Notes under the pieces: model-generated
The model's input: the letters and a program-made list of their open reading frames with translations, nothing else
Told to the model about the DNA's origin: nothing
The model's database searches: none
Shown here: in pieces, positions 33,990 through 44,350 of the stretch
Position numbering within the stretch: the first letter of the stretch is position 1
How the letters are laid out: the number at the start of each line of letters is the position of its first letter
Source of the DNA: Muribaculaceae bacterium
GTDB lineage: Bacteria > Bacteroidota > Bacteroidia > Bacteroidales > Muribaculaceae
Assembly (NCBI GenBank): GCA_022509145.1
Contig: JAFLTX010000008.1
Span: forward strand, 1 to 51,640
Direction: 5' to 3'
Length of the DNA stretch: 51,640 nucleotides
Position numbers and translations under genes: made by a program

Positions 33990-36155
33990 ATGCCAGCACC
34001 CAAGAATCAGCAACCCGAAAAGAAAAAAGGGCTAACCAACAGAGGCCGCATCCTGATGAGATACGGCATCATATCCGGAGGCTTCATCGTGATTGCGATG
34101 GCCATCGCAATCCGCCTCATCACCACCACCGTGGTGAAAGCCGAGGCCTGGAACAGAACGGCCGACTCCATCCTCAACCAACTGAAAGTGATACCCCCGG
34201 AGCGCGGCAACATCCTCGCCGACAACGGCTCCATACTGGCATGCAACCTCACCGTCTACGACATCAACTTCGACATGCGCCATCAGAAAGTGAGCGAGCT
34301 GGGGAAGAAACTCCCCTGGAACTCCATCGACTCGTTGGCCGACTCGCTCGACGTATACTACCCCCGTCGCTCCGACCTGTCGCAACCCATCGACAAAGAC
34401 TCAGAAGACTCCTGGCATTTCAAATTCAAGACAGAGTTCAGCAAGAAAAACTCCGAGCGTCCGCGCGCCCTCAAGATTCTTAAGAAAGGGAGCCTTGAGG
34501 ACTTCGAGAGAATCAAGAGCTTCCCCTTCTTCAACTCTTTCAAGGGGTCGGGCACACGCAATCCGGTCTACACCGACTCAAAGATAGTGCGCATCTATCC
34601 CTTCGGCAAGATGGCTTACAGGAGCATCGGCCGCGTCAACGAATACAACCGCGAGGTGCACGGCTATTCCGGCCTCGAGAAAGACCTTGATTCTATGCTC
34701 TACGGGAAGCAAGGCTACGCCAAGAAAGTGATGATGACCAGCGGCGTAGACAACTGGGTGGAAACCCCGGCCCAGCGCGGCTACGACGTGCAGACCACCA
34801 TCAACATCGACATGCAGGACATGCTCGAAGAAGAACTAACGAAAGTCTGCCAGGAAGAGAACGCCTTCTGGGGCACAGCCCTGCTCATCGAAGTGGCCAC
34901 GGGCGAAATCAAAGCAATCGCCAACGTGGAGAAACTCGACGACGGCACCTACGGCGAGGCCCTCAACCGTGCAGTGAGAGGATTCGAACCCGGCTCGGTG
35001 ATGAAGCCGATATCAATGATGATCGCCTTTGAAGACGGCCTTGTGAAAAGCCTCAACGACGTGGTGGACTGCTCCCCGTTCCAGCAGACCTCCGACCCTC
35101 ACGCCCCGACGGTGAAAAACATGAAGCAGGTGATCGAAATGTCGAGCAACACCGGCATATCGCGCGTGATGTTCCGCGGATATTCCAAAGATCCCGCTAC
35201 TTATCACGACCGCCTGCGCAGCATCGGCTTCTTCTCGCCCATGCAGTCGGGCATCTCGGGCGAGGAAGTGCCTTTCTTCCCATCGCTGGCCGAGACAACC
35301 CCCAACGGCACACGCCAGACCATGACGGCACGCCATCTCTCGCTGGCACGCCAGTGCTACGGCTACTCCTGCGCCATCCCTCCCCTCTACACTCTGGCTT
35401 ACTACAACGCCATCGCCAACGGGGGAGTGCTGGTGAAACCTCACCTGGTGAAGAAACTCTCGAGCGCCGAGAGGGGAGACTCGATAGTAGACCCCGCAAC
35501 GCTCTCCACCCGCATCTGCTCGGCCGAGACCGCTGCCAAAGTGAGGGAATGTCTGCTTCAGCCCGTATGGGGTGACCACGGAACAGCCCGCTTCGTCAGA
35601 GACGACCGCGTGAAGATCGCCGGCAAGACCGGCACCGCCTTCCCCATACCCGACACCGGGGGTGCCTACGACAAGACAAAGCGCCGCTTCGCCTTCGCCG
35701 GATACTTCCCTGCCGACAATCCAAAATACAGCTGCATGGCCCTCATCCTATGCCCCTATATCGGCCACGGCGCCGCCGTGACTTCCGGCCAGGTGGTGAA
35801 AAATATGGCCATCAAAATGTTCTCGCGCGGAATGCTCGACAACACCACCTCGCTCGAAGCCTCCAAAGGGAGCAGCGAACCCGTATTCGCCGCCTCCGAC
35901 AAGAAAGCCAACAGGAAAGTGACCCAAGAACTGGGAATCTCCTCCAATAAAGTAATGGCCAACAATTCTGCCGACCGCAAGCGCGGGGTAGTGCCCGACC
36001 TCATCGGCTACGACCCCGAGGCTGCTGTGAGAATCCTCGAGCAGCTCGGCTACAACGTATGCCTCTCCGGCGCCGGATACGTAACGGCGCAGAGCCCGCT
36101 TCCCGGCCAACCCCTCAAGAGAGGAGGAAAAGTGAACCTCACACTCCGCCTCTGA
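33990..36155 (+). CDS. ftsI: Septal peptidoglycan transpeptidase FtsI (PBP3) with PASTA domain
   Basis: A 721-residue class B penicillin-binding protein that cross-links septal peptidoglycan with FtsW. One N-terminal membrane segment (about residues 27-45), a dimerisation domain (PPERGNILADNG near 69-80), then the transpeptidase with SVMK (catalytic S336, K339), SSN in EMSSNTGIS, and KTG in IAGKTGTAF. A C-terminal PASTA domain (VVPDLIGYDPEAAVRILEQL to the end) is present, as usual in Bacteroidetes and Firmicutes homologues. Confidence 0.96.
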   Translation: MPAPKNQQPEKKKGLTNRGRILMRYGIISGGFIVIAMAIAIRLITTTVVKAEAWNRTADSILNQLKVIPPERGNILADNGSILACNLTVYDINFDMRHQKVSELGKKLPWNSIDSLADSLDVYYPRRSDLSQPIDKDSEDSWHFKFKTEFSKKNSERPRALKILKKGSLEDFERIKSFPFFNSFKGSGTRNPVYTDSKIVRIYPFGKMAYRSIGRVNEYNREVHGYSGLEKDLDSMLYGKQGYAKKVMMTSGVDNWVETPAQRGYDVQTTINIDMQDMLEEELTKVCQEENAFWGTALLIEVATGEIKAIANVEKLDDGTYGEALNRAVRGFEPGSVMKPISMMIAFEDGLVKSLNDVVDCSPFQQTSDPHAPTVKNMKQVIEMSSNTGISRVMFRGYSKDPATYHDRLRSIGFFSPMQSGISGEEVPFFPSLAETTPNGTRQTMTARHLSLARQCYGYSCAIPPLYTLAYYNAIANGGVLVKPHLVKKLSSAERGDSIVDPATLSTRICSAETAAKVRECLLQPVWGDHGTARFVRDDRVKIAGKTGTAFPIPDTGGAYDKTKRRFAFAGYFPADNPKYSCMALILCPYIGHGAAVTSGQVVKNMAIKMFSRGMLDNTTSLEASKGSSEPVFAASDKKANRKVTQELGISSNKVMANNSADRKRGVVPDLIGYDPEAAVRILEQLGYNVCLSGAGYVTAQSPLPGQPLKRGGKVNLTLRL

Positions 36156-36230
36156 CCATATTCGACTACAACTAAAACAACCATAAAAAAGAGTCTTAAC
36201 CACGAAACATAACCTGAAACCAAAAATATT

Positions 36231-37691
36231 ATGACTAAAAAACTTTCCGACCTCCTCGAAGGGATCAAGATAGAAGAGATACTCGGCACCACCGACCGCA
36301 ACATCGAAAGCGTAGTCTCCGACTCGCGCCAGGCCGGCCCCGAGAGCCTGTTTGTAGCCGTGCGCGGCGTCACCACCGACGGCCATAAATACATCCCTGT
36401 CGTTGCAGGCAACAATGTGGCCGCCATCGTCTGCGAAGAGTTTCCCTCGCAGATAATCAGCACCGTGACTTACGTCAAGGTGAAAGACAGCAGCGTGGCC
36501 CTGGGCGAGCTCGCCTCCGCATGGTACGGCTACCCTTCCCGCCAGCTGAAACTCGTGGGCGTTACCGGCACCAACGGAAAGACCACCACCGCCACCCTCC
36601 TTTACGAAATGGCCCGTTTCGAGGGGTATAAGGCCGGGTTGCTCTCCACCGTCTGCAACTACATCGACGGTAAAGCCATCCCCACCACCCACACCACCCC
36701 CGACCCGCTCACGCTCAACTCCCTGCTGGCCGATATGGTGGCCACAGGTTGCGACTACGCCTTCATGGAAGTTTCAAGCCATTCCGTGACGCAGCACCGC
36801 ATCGCCGGCCTCAACTTCGCGGGAGCCGTCTTCTCCAACCTCACCCGCGACCACCTCGACTATCACGGCACCGTGGAGAACTACCGCGACGCCAAGAAAG
36901 GCTTTTTCGACATGCTCCCGGCAGATGCGTTTGCACTTGTAAATGCCGACGACAAGAACGGCCTCTTCATGACCCAGAACACGAAGGCGAAAGTCTACAC
37001 CTATTCATTGCGCAAAGACGCCGACTTCCGCGGCAAAGTGATAGAGGCGCGCCTCGACGGCACCCTCCTCTCGCTCAACGGTAAAGAAGTGGAGGTGAAC
37101 TTCACCGGCCGCTTCAACGCCTACAACCTCACCGCCGTCTACGGAGCCTCCGTGCTGGTAGGATTCCCGCAGGAAGAAGTGCTGGTCAACATGAGCCGCC
37201 TCGTGCCTGTGGCAGGTCGCTTCCAGACAATCTCCTCACCCAAGGGGATCACCGCCATCGTTGACTACGCCCACACCCCCGACGCCCTGGTAAACGTTCT
37301 CGACACCATCAGAGACGTCATCGGTGCCGGCGGCGAAATCACCACCGTTGTAGGTGCCGGCGGCAACCGAGACGGCGGAAAGCGCCCCATCATGGCGTCC
37401 GAGGCCGCCTGCCGCTCCGACAGGCTCATCCTCACCTCCGACAATCCCCGCAACGAAGACCCCGACGAAATCATCGCCCAGATGCGAGCCGGCCTCACCG
37501 CCGAGGAGCTCAAGCGCACAATCTGCATCACCAACCGCCGCGAAGCCATCCGCACAGCCGTGAAGATGGCCGCTCCCGGATCAGTGGTGCTCATCGCCGG
37601 GAAAGGCCACGAACCTTACCAGGAAATCAAAGGAGTGCGCCACCACTTCGACGACCGCGAGGAAGTGGAAGCCGCTTTCGCCGAACTTTAA
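36231..37691 (+). CDS. murE: UDP-MurNAc-tripeptide synthetase MurE
   Basis: A 486-residue cytoplasmic Mur ligase that adds the third amino acid to the peptidoglycan precursor. ATP loop [11 protein letters not shown] (110-120), and the specificity motif DNPR in [12 protein letters not shown] near 402-413, which in this family selects meso-diaminopimelate. KGHEPYQEI near the end is also typical. It follows ftsI after 75 bases and precedes mraY after 94. Confidence 0.97.
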   Translation: MTKKLSDLLEGIKIEEILGTTDRNIESVVSDSRQAGPESLFVAVRGVTTDGHKYIPVVAGNNVAAIVCEEFPSQIISTVTYVKVKDSSVALGELASAWYGYPSRQLKLVGVTGTNGKTTTATLLYEMARFEGYKAGLLSTVCNYIDGKAIPTTHTTPDPLTLNSLLADMVATGCDYAFMEVSSHSVTQHRIAGLNFAGAVFSNLTRDHLDYHGTVENYRDAKKGFFDMLPADAFALVNADDKNGLFMTQNTKAKVYTYSLRKDADFRGKVIEARLDGTLLSLNGKEVEVNFTGRFNAYNLTAVYGASVLVGFPQEEVLVNMSRLVPVAGRFQTISSPKGITAIVDYAHTPDALVNVLDTIRDVIGAGGEITTVVGAGGNRDGGKRPIMASEAACRSDRLILTSDNPRNEDPDEIIAQMRAGLTAEELKRTICITNRREAIRTAVKMAAPGSVVLIAGKGHEPYQEIKGVRHHFDDREEVEAAFAEL

Positions 37692-37785
37692 CCCCAATCC
37701 GTAACTTCAGACCCGATTCAAGAACCCCTTTCAGGCCCAAACGCGCAGATCAGACCTAAAACACCCCCTCTAACCCCCTACAGCC

Positions 37786-39108
37786 ATGATATACCACCTG
37801 TTCGAACTCCTCAAAGGCACCGATTTCCCCGGCCGCTATCTGATGGAATTCATCACCTTCAGAGCCGGAGCCGCCTTCGCCATAGCATTGCTTTTCGCCC
37901 TATTTGTGGGTAAAGGGATGATACGCAAGCTTCAACGCATGCAGATAGGCGAAGAGATCCGCAACCTCGGCATCGAAGGCCAGCTCAGCAAGAAGGGCAC
38001 CCCCACGATGGGCGGCGTCATCATCATCATGGCCATTATGGCGGCCGTGCTGCTGATGTGCAACCTCACCAACATCTATCTCATCCTGATGATCGTAGCC
38101 ACTCTCTGGATGGGTGCAATCGGCTTTCTCGACGACTACAGGAAGATAAAATACCACAACAAAGAGGGGCTTAGAGGGAAATATAAGGTTACAGGTCAAG
38201 TCGGGCTCGGTCTGATCGTAGGCATCACAATGTGGGTGGCTCCCGACATCATCATGAGCCAGAACCCCTCCGTCACCATCAACGAGCTGCAGGAAATCCC
38301 GGCTCAGGTGGCCCTTGAGGAGGTGGAGAACCCCGCGCCGTATCCCCTGGAGCTCGCCGAGCACCACCTTCAATACGAGAAGACCCCGCAGACCACCATC
38401 CCGTTCGTAAAAAACAACAACTTCAACTATGAATGGCTCACGTCGTGGATCGGCAACGAGCAGACCGCCAGCACATTGGGCTGGATCGTATTCGTGTTTG
38501 TGGTGATAATAGCCGTCACGGCCGTGAGCAACGGGGCCAACCTCACCGACGGGCTCGACGGCCTCTGCGCCGGAACCAGCGCCATCATCGGCCTGGCGCT
38601 GCTCATAATGGCATATCTGGGCGGCAACGTGATATACTCCACCTATCTCAACATAATGTATATCCCGGGCACGGAAGAGCTCGTGGTCTTTGCGGCCGCC
38701 TTCATCGGCGCCCTGGTGGGCTTCCTATGGTATAACGCCTTCCCCGCGCAGGTATTTATGGGCGACACCGGCAGCCTCACCCTCGGCGGTATCCTCGCCG
38801 TCTTTGCCATCCTCATCCGCAAAGAGCTCCTTATCCCCCTCCTCTGCCTCATCTTCTTCCTCGAAGACCTCTCGGTGATGGTGCAGGTGGGCTATTTCAG
38901 ATTCACCAAAAAGAGATATGGCGAAGGTAGGAGAGTGCTGAAGATGACACCTCTCCACCACCATTTCCAGAAGGCCGGCGACAAGAGCATCCAGTCGCTC
39001 ATCAACATCCCCAAGCACCCCATACCGGAGTCTAAGATTGTAATCCGCTTCTGGATCATCGGGATATTGCTGGCGGCATTGACCTTCGTAACACTCAAGA
39101 TAAGATAA
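37786..39108 (+). CDS. mraY: Phospho-MurNAc-pentapeptide transferase MraY
   Basis: A 440-residue inner-membrane enzyme that makes lipid I from UDP-MurNAc-pentapeptide and undecaprenyl phosphate. Blocks seen: KKGTPTMGGVIII, GFLDDYRKIKYHNKEGL (with the metal/substrate Asp pair), NLTDGLDGLCAGTS, FMGDTGSLTLGG and PLHHHFQKAG. It is about 80 residues longer than the E. coli enzyme because of an insert near residues 155-220 (rich in Pro/Glu), as is usual in Bacteroidetes. murD starts at the very next base after the stop. Confidence 0.97.
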   Translation: MIYHLFELLKGTDFPGRYLMEFITFRAGAAFAIALLFALFVGKGMIRKLQRMQIGEEIRNLGIEGQLSKKGTPTMGGVIIIMAIMAAVLLMCNLTNIYLILMIVATLWMGAIGFLDDYRKIKYHNKEGLRGKYKVTGQVGLGLIVGITMWVAPDIIMSQNPSVTINELQEIPAQVALEEVENPAPYPLELAEHHLQYEKTPQTTIPFVKNNNFNYEWLTSWIGNEQTASTLGWIVFVFVVIIAVTAVSNGANLTDGLDGLCAGTSAIIGLALLIMAYLGGNVIYSTYLNIMYIPGTEELVVFAAAFIGALVGFLWYNAFPAQVFMGDTGSLTLGGILAVFAILIRKELLIPLLCLIFFLEDLSVMVQVGYFRFTKKRYGEGRRVLKMTPLHHHFQKAGDKSIQSLINIPKHPIPESKIVIRFWIIGILLAALTFVTLKIR

Positions 39109-40452
39109 ATGAAGAGACTCGTAATATTAGGAGGAGGCGAGAGCGGCTATGGAGCTGCCGTGCTGGGGAAAAAACTCGGCATGGACGTCTTTCTCAGCGA
39201 TTCAGGCCGGCTCAAGGAAGCCTATCGCGAAAAACTTGAGGCCGAGAACATACCCTTTGAAGAAGGTGGCCATACGGAGCAGAAGGTGCTTCAGGCCGAC
39301 ATCGTGGTCAAAAGTCCGGGAATTCCTGACAAGGCACCGCTCGTCAAAGCCTTGAGAGAGAAGGGAGTGCCCGTGGTGTCGGAGATTGAATTCGCAGCGC
39401 GCCACACCGAGGCCCGGATGATATGCATCACCGGCTCCAACGGAAAGACCACCACCACCTCGCTCATCTACCATATAATGAAGCGCGCCGGTCTCGACGT
39501 GGGCCTGGCGGGAAACATCGGCAAAAGCCTCGCCCTGCAGGTGGCCCGGGAGCCGAAACCGACCTATGTCATCGAGCTTTCGAGCTTCCAGCTCGACGGG
39601 ATGTATGAATTCAAAGCCGACATTGCCGTGCTAATGAACATCACCCCCGACCATCTGGACCGTTACGACTATAAGATGCAGAATTACGTAAATTCCAAAT
39701 TCCGCATCCTTCAAAACCAGACCTCGGCCGATTGGTTCGTCTATTGGGCCGACGACCCCGTGATCGGGAAAGAGCTGGCCGAACGAGACCCCTCGGCGCG
39801 CCGTCTCCCCTTCTCGTCGAAGTCCGAGCCCGGTGCTGCCGCCTACGCAGACGACTCGAAGATCGCCGTAAACCTCCCCGACTGCGGTAAACTGGAGATA
39901 TCGCGCTCGCGCATCCCCATCAAGGGGCTTCACAACATGTACAACTGCATGGCCGCCGCCCTCGCGTGCGGCGCAGCCGGAGTGGCGCCTGACCGCATCG
40001 CCGACGGCATCCTGTCGTTCGAAGCCGTGCCGCACCGCCTCGAAGCCGTGGGCACAATCAACGGCGCAGTCTGGATCAACGACTCGAAAGCCACCAACGT
40101 GGCCTCCACCTATTACGCCCTCGAGAGCATGACCACACCCACTGTGCTGATTCTCGGAGGCACCGACAAGGGGAACGACTACTCCGAAATCCTCCCATTC
40201 GTGAAAGAGAAAGTGAAGGCGATAGTGGCGATGGGCGTAGACAACGCCAAGATACTCAAATTCTTCAGCGGTGAGGTGCCGGAAATCGTCGACACCCACT
40301 CGCTTGCCGACGCCGTAGCCGCCTGCCGCCGCCTCGCGCGCCCGGGCGACACCGTGCTCCTCTCGCCATGTTGCGCCAGCTTCGACCTCTTCCGCAACTA
40401 TGAAGAGCGCGGCGACCTATTCCGCCAAGCCGTAAAAGACCTCGAGAAATAA
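39109..40452 (+). CDS. murD: UDP-MurNAc-alanine D-glutamate ligase MurD
   Basis: A 447-residue cytoplasmic Mur ligase that adds D-glutamate. LGGGESGYGAAVLGKKLG at the N-terminus forms the UDP-binding fold, ICITGSNGKTTTTSL near 105-119 is the ATP loop, NITPDHLDRYDYKMQNY near 181-197 and WINDSKATNVASTYYALE near 322-339 are typical. It directly follows mraY with no spacer. Confidence 0.97.
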   Translation: MKRLVILGGGESGYGAAVLGKKLGMDVFLSDSGRLKEAYREKLEAENIPFEEGGHTEQKVLQADIVVKSPGIPDKAPLVKALREKGVPVVSEIEFAARHTEARMICITGSNGKTTTTSLIYHIMKRAGLDVGLAGNIGKSLALQVAREPKPTYVIELSSFQLDGMYEFKADIAVLMNITPDHLDRYDYKMQNYVNSKFRILQNQTSADWFVYWADDPVIGKELAERDPSARRLPFSSKSEPGAAAYADDSKIAVNLPDCGKLEISRSRIPIKGLHNMYNCMAAALACGAAGVAPDRIADGILSFEAVPHRLEAVGTINGAVWINDSKATNVASTYYALESMTTPTVLILGGTDKGNDYSEILPFVKEKVKAIVAMGVDNAKILKFFSGEVPEIVDTHSLADAVAACRRLARPGDTVLLSPCCASFDLFRNYEERGDLFRQAVKDLEK

Positions 40453-40504
40453 TCCGTCTTACCACAAGAAACCAAGCAACAAACACCCCACAGACCACCA
40501 CTCT

Positions 40505-41830
40505 ATGGATTCTATCATAATCAAAGATAACAGCGCAGGGCACGCCAGCAAGGAGTCGTCGCGCAACGCCATCTCCTCGGCCGACCGGCCGCGCCGCAAA
40601 GCCGACCCCTATATCCTCGGCATTTATCTCTTCTTCATCCTCGTATCTCTCATTGAAATCTTCTCCGCCTCGAGCACCGAGGTGAGGGCCGACAATATCT
40701 ACGGCCCGCTGAAGCGCCACGCCATCTTCCTGCTGCTGGGTATGGTGATAGTCTACGCTCTGCAGCGCCTGAACTATCTATATCTCAGGCGTTTTGCCGT
40801 GATTCTCGGCGTAGGAAGCCTCTTGCTTCTGATGTACGCCTCCTTCTTCGGCGCCAACATCAACGGCGCCCAGCGTGCCATCAACATCGGCGGCTTCACC
40901 ATCCAGCCGGCCGAGATCGTGAAGTATACGGTGGTGCTCCTGCTGGCTAAAATCCTGGGCGACAACCAGCTCTCCGGCGGGGTGAAGACCGGCGGGGTGA
41001 TCAAAGTAGCCGTGGTGGTGCTCATATTCAGCGGGGTTCTGTGGATGAACGGTCTCACCAATATGATTCTGCTCATGGGTGTGAGCCTCGCGATGTTTCT
41101 CATCGGCAACATCGAATTCAAGAAACTGGTGGTCGTTATTATAGCCTACGGCGTCTGCGCAGGCCTTCTTCTCGCATGGAAATATAAAGGCAGCTCCCAC
41201 TCGGAATTCGACCAGGTGGTGAGCGAGATGACTGATGAAGGCGCCGACGCGGCCAGCGGCCGTTACCGCGTAGACACCCACCTTCACCGCATCACGTCGT
41301 TTACCAAAGGGGTCTCCCCCACCGACACCATCACCGACGAGAACCGCCAGGTGTGGTTTGCCACCATGGCGCAGGCCCACGGGGGAGTGTTCGGCCGCGG
41401 GCCCGGCAACTCGCGCGAGAGCGCACGCCTGCCCCTCGCCTTCTCCGACTACATCTACTCCATCGTGGTGGAAGACTCCGGCCTTGTGGGCGGCCTTGTG
41501 CTGCTCGTCCTCTACCTGGCGCTCGTCTTCCGAGCGGGCGTGATCACATTCAGGCTGCGTAAGGCCTTCCCTGCCTTCCTCATAATGGGGTGTGCGGTGA
41601 TGATAGTGTTCCAGGCCCTGGTCCATATGGCCATCGTGGTAGGTATCGTCCCCGTGTCGGGGCAGCCGCTCCCCTTCATCTCCAAAGGTGGCACCTCGAT
41701 ATTGGTGATGTCGGCCGCCATCGGCACCATGCTCTCCGTGAGCCGGTTTGCCGCCTACCGCTCCGAAGACATCGAGAAACGGAAGCAGCAGACCGACGAA
41801 GAGGAGGTAGACGCCGCAGCAATCGACTGA
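40505..41830 (+). CDS. ftsW: SEDS peptidoglycan glycosyltransferase FtsW
   Basis: A 441-residue polytopic membrane protein of the SEDS family; it polymerises lipid II at the septum in complex with FtsI. About ten membrane segments after a basic N-terminal tail. Signatures: INGAQRAINIGGFTIQPAEIVKYTVV, FGRGPGNSRESARLPLAFSDYIYSIVVEDSGL with the family's catalytic-loop Asp/Glu region, and PVSGQPLPFISKGGTSIL. The large extracellular loop lies between residues about 225 and 300. Confidence 0.96.
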   Translation: MDSIIIKDNSAGHASKESSRNAISSADRPRRKADPYILGIYLFFILVSLIEIFSASSTEVRADNIYGPLKRHAIFLLLGMVIVYALQRLNYLYLRRFAVILGVGSLLLLMYASFFGANINGAQRAINIGGFTIQPAEIVKYTVVLLLAKILGDNQLSGGVKTGGVIKVAVVVLIFSGVLWMNGLTNMILLMGVSLAMFLIGNIEFKKLVVVIIAYGVCAGLLLAWKYKGSSHSEFDQVVSEMTDEGADAASGRYRVDTHLHRITSFTKGVSPTDTITDENRQVWFATMAQAHGGVFGRGPGNSRESARLPLAFSDYIYSIVVEDSGLVGGLVLLVLYLALVFRAGVITFRLRKAFPAFLIMGCAVMIVFQALVHMAIVVGIVPVSGQPLPFISKGGTSILVMSAAIGTMLSVSRFAAYRSEDIEKRKQQTDEEEVDAAAID

Positions 41831-41870
41831 ACCATATTAATTCCACATACATTTCCGACTATACCGAAAG

Positions 41871-42962
41871 ATGAAAAATAGACCCAGAATCCTGATCAGT
41901 GGCGGCGGCACGGGAGGCCATATCTTCCCGGCCCTTGCCATAGCCGACGCCTGCCGGCGCCGTTTCGACGCCGAAATCCTCTTCGTGGGGGCCGAAGGCC
42001 GCATGGAGATGGAGCGTGTCCCCGCGGCAGGCTATCCCATAAAGGCGCTTCCCGTGGCCGGATTCAACCGAAAAAATATCTTCAAAAACTTCTCTGTGGT
42101 GATGAAGCTGCTCAGGAGCATGCGACTGGCCAAGAAGATTCTGAAGGAGTTCAACCCCGACCTGGCGGTGGGTGTGGGCGGCTACGCTTCGGGCCCCATG
42201 CTCAAGGCCGCCCAGAAGAAGGGGATACCCACCCTGCTCCAGGAGCAAAACTCCTTTGCGGGCGTAACCAACCGCCTGCTCGCGTCAAAAGCCGCCAAAA
42301 TATGTGTGGCCTATACTGATATGGAGCGCTATTTCCCGAAGGAGAAGATAGTTATGACGGGAAATCCCGTGAGGAAAACCCTACTCGAGAGCGGGATGAG
42401 CCCGGCCGAAGCCCGCAAAGCGTTCGGGCTGAAGCCCGACCTTCCCACCGTCTTGGTGGTGGGCGGAAGTCTTGGAGCCCTCACCCTCAACGAATCTATG
42501 GAGGCTGCCGTAAAACCGCTCACCGAGAAAGGGATACAGGTGATATGGCAGACCGGGAAGAGCTTCCTGCCAAAGGCCGAGAAGGCTGTGGAGGGGCTCG
42601 AAGGCGCAGTGGCACTCCCCTTCATCCCGGATATGAACGCCGCCTATGCCGCCGCCACACTCGTGGTGGCACGCGCCGGAGCCGGCACCATCAGCGAGCT
42701 CGAGCTCCTCGGGAAAGCCGCCGTGCTCGTCCCCTCGCCCAACGTGGCCGAAGACCATCAGACCAAAAACGCCTTGGCTCTCTCGTCGCGCGACGCCGCC
42801 GTGCTCGTCCCCGACAAGGAGTGCCGCGAAAAGCTCCTCCCCACCGTCACTGAGCTTATCTCCGACCCCTCGCGCCTCGAAAAGATGAGAGGCGCCATCC
42901 TGAAACTCGCTCTCCCCGACAGCGACGAAAAAATTGCCGACGAAATAGCCCAGATCTTATGA
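41871..42962 (+). CDS. murG: Lipid II synthase MurG (N-acetylglucosaminyltransferase)
   Basis: A 363-residue peripheral membrane GT-B enzyme that adds GlcNAc to lipid I. ISGGGTGGHIFPALAIADA near residues 8-26 is the first Gly-rich loop; VGGYASGPMLKAA near 101-113, LLQEQNSFAGVTNRLLA near 121-137, VVGGSLGALTLNE near 195-207 and RAGAGTISELELLGKAAVLVPSP with the UDP-GlcNAc site are all present. Its stop overlaps the murC start by four bases (ATGA). Confidence 0.97.
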   Translation: MKNRPRILISGGGTGGHIFPALAIADACRRRFDAEILFVGAEGRMEMERVPAAGYPIKALPVAGFNRKNIFKNFSVVMKLLRSMRLAKKILKEFNPDLAVGVGGYASGPMLKAAQKKGIPTLLQEQNSFAGVTNRLLASKAAKICVAYTDMERYFPKEKIVMTGNPVRKTLLESGMSPAEARKAFGLKPDLPTVLVVGGSLGALTLNESMEAAVKPLTEKGIQVIWQTGKSFLPKAEKAVEGLEGAVALPFIPDMNAAYAAATLVVARAGAGTISELELLGKAAVLVPSPNVAEDHQTKNALALSSRDAAVLVPDKECREKLLPTVTELISDPSRLEKMRGAILKLALPDSDEKIADEIAQIL

Positions 42963-44350
42963 ACTACTTCTTTATTGGCGCCGGAGGTATCGGCATGGCC
43001 AACCTCGTGAGATACTTCCTCAGCAAAGGAGAGAAAGTGGCCGGTTACGACCGCGTGCGCTCTCAACTCTCCTCCCAGCTCGAGGAGGAAGGCGCGCATA
43101 TCATCTACGACGACGATCCGGCCCTCATCCCCGCCGATTTTCTCAACCAGGAGGAGACCGCCGTGGTCTTCACTCCCGCCGTCCCCGCCACCAACCGCAT
43201 CTTCAGCTTCTACCGCAACGGCGGCTTCGAGATGCACAAGCGGGCCTGGGTGCTGGGCCGCATCACCCGCTCCCTGAAGGGAATATGCGTGGCCGGCTCG
43301 CACGGGAAGACCACAACATCCTCGATGATAGCCTGGGTGATGGAGCAGTCGCACGTGGGGTGCAACGCCTTCCTCGGCGGCATCCTGCGCAACGTGGGGA
43401 GCAATCTCATAGTCAATCCGGCGAGCGATTTCGCAGTGGTGGAGGCCGACGAATACGACCGCTCCTTCCATCAGCTGGAGCCGTATATCGCCGTCATCAC
43501 CTCAGCCGACCCCGACCATCTCGACATCTACGGCGACGAGGAGCATTATCTCGAAGCCTTCTCCCACTTCACCTCTCTCATCCGCCCCGGAGGCGCCCTG
43601 CTGCTCCACACGGGGCTGAAAGTGAAGCCTGAGACGGGCCCTGACGTAAAGGTCTATACCTACAGCGGCCTTCCCAGCGACACCGCCGACTGGACCGCCC
43701 GAAACATCCGATACGGCGACGGCGAGATACGCTTCGACCTGCACGGCCCCGACGGGCTCGTAATCGACTCGATAAGCCCCGGAGTGCCGGTGGAAATCAA
43801 CGTAGACAACGCCGTGGCGGCGGCTGCGGCAGCCCATCTGGCGGGAGTCTCGGCCGATGAAATCCGCCGCGGGCTCCAATCCTTCAAGGGGGCGAAGAGG
43901 CGCTTTGAAATCATTCTCGACGGGAAATCCGAGCCGTCGAGAGCCGTCCTCATCGACGACTACGCCCACTCCCCCGCCGAAATAAGCGCCTCTATCGGCA
44001 GCATCCGCAAGCTCTACCCAGGCCGCAGGATTTCGGTGATTTTCCAGCCTCACCTCTATTCGCGCACCCGCGACTTCGCCCCACAGTTTGCCGAGGCGCT
44101 CAGCCTGGCCGACGAGACCATCCTCACCGAGATTTATCCGGCCCGCGAACTCCCCATCCCGGGGGTTTCGTCAGAGATAATCCGCAAGGATATCAAGGGC
44201 GACGCGCGACTGGTGAAGAGGGCCGATTTGCTTGATTTAATAAAATTTACTAACTTTGACATTCTTATTACTTTAGGGGCGGCCGACCTCGACACGCTGC
44301 TCCCCGATATCGTTGAAATCCTGAAGAGTGATGTGGAAACAGGCAATTAA
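42959..44350 (+). CDS. murC: UDP-MurNAc L-alanine ligase MurC
   Basis: A 463-residue cytoplasmic Mur ligase that adds the first amino acid, L-alanine. FIGAGGIGMANLVRYFLSKG at the start, ATP loop CVAGSHGKTTTSSM at 110-123, VEADEYDRSFHQLEPYIAVI near 161-180, and DDYAHSPAEISASI near 329-342. It overlaps murG by four bases and runs 20 bases into ftsQ. Confidence 0.97.
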   Translation: MNYFFIGAGGIGMANLVRYFLSKGEKVAGYDRVRSQLSSQLEEEGAHIIYDDDPALIPADFLNQEETAVVFTPAVPATNRIFSFYRNGGFEMHKRAWVLGRITRSLKGICVAGSHGKTTTSSMIAWVMEQSHVGCNAFLGGILRNVGSNLIVNPASDFAVVEADEYDRSFHQLEPYIAVITSADPDHLDIYGDEEHYLEAFSHFTSLIRPGGALLLHTGLKVKPETGPDVKVYTYSGLPSDTADWTARNIRYGDGEIRFDLHGPDGLVIDSISPGVPVEINVDNAVAAAAAAHLAGVSADEIRRGLQSFKGAKRRFEIILDGKSEPSRAVLIDDYAHSPAEISASIGSIRKLYPGRRISVIFQPHLYSRTRDFAPQFAEALSLADETILTEIYPARELPIPGVSSEIIRKDIKGDARLVKRADLLDLIKFTNFDILITLGAADLDTLLPDIVEILKSDVETGN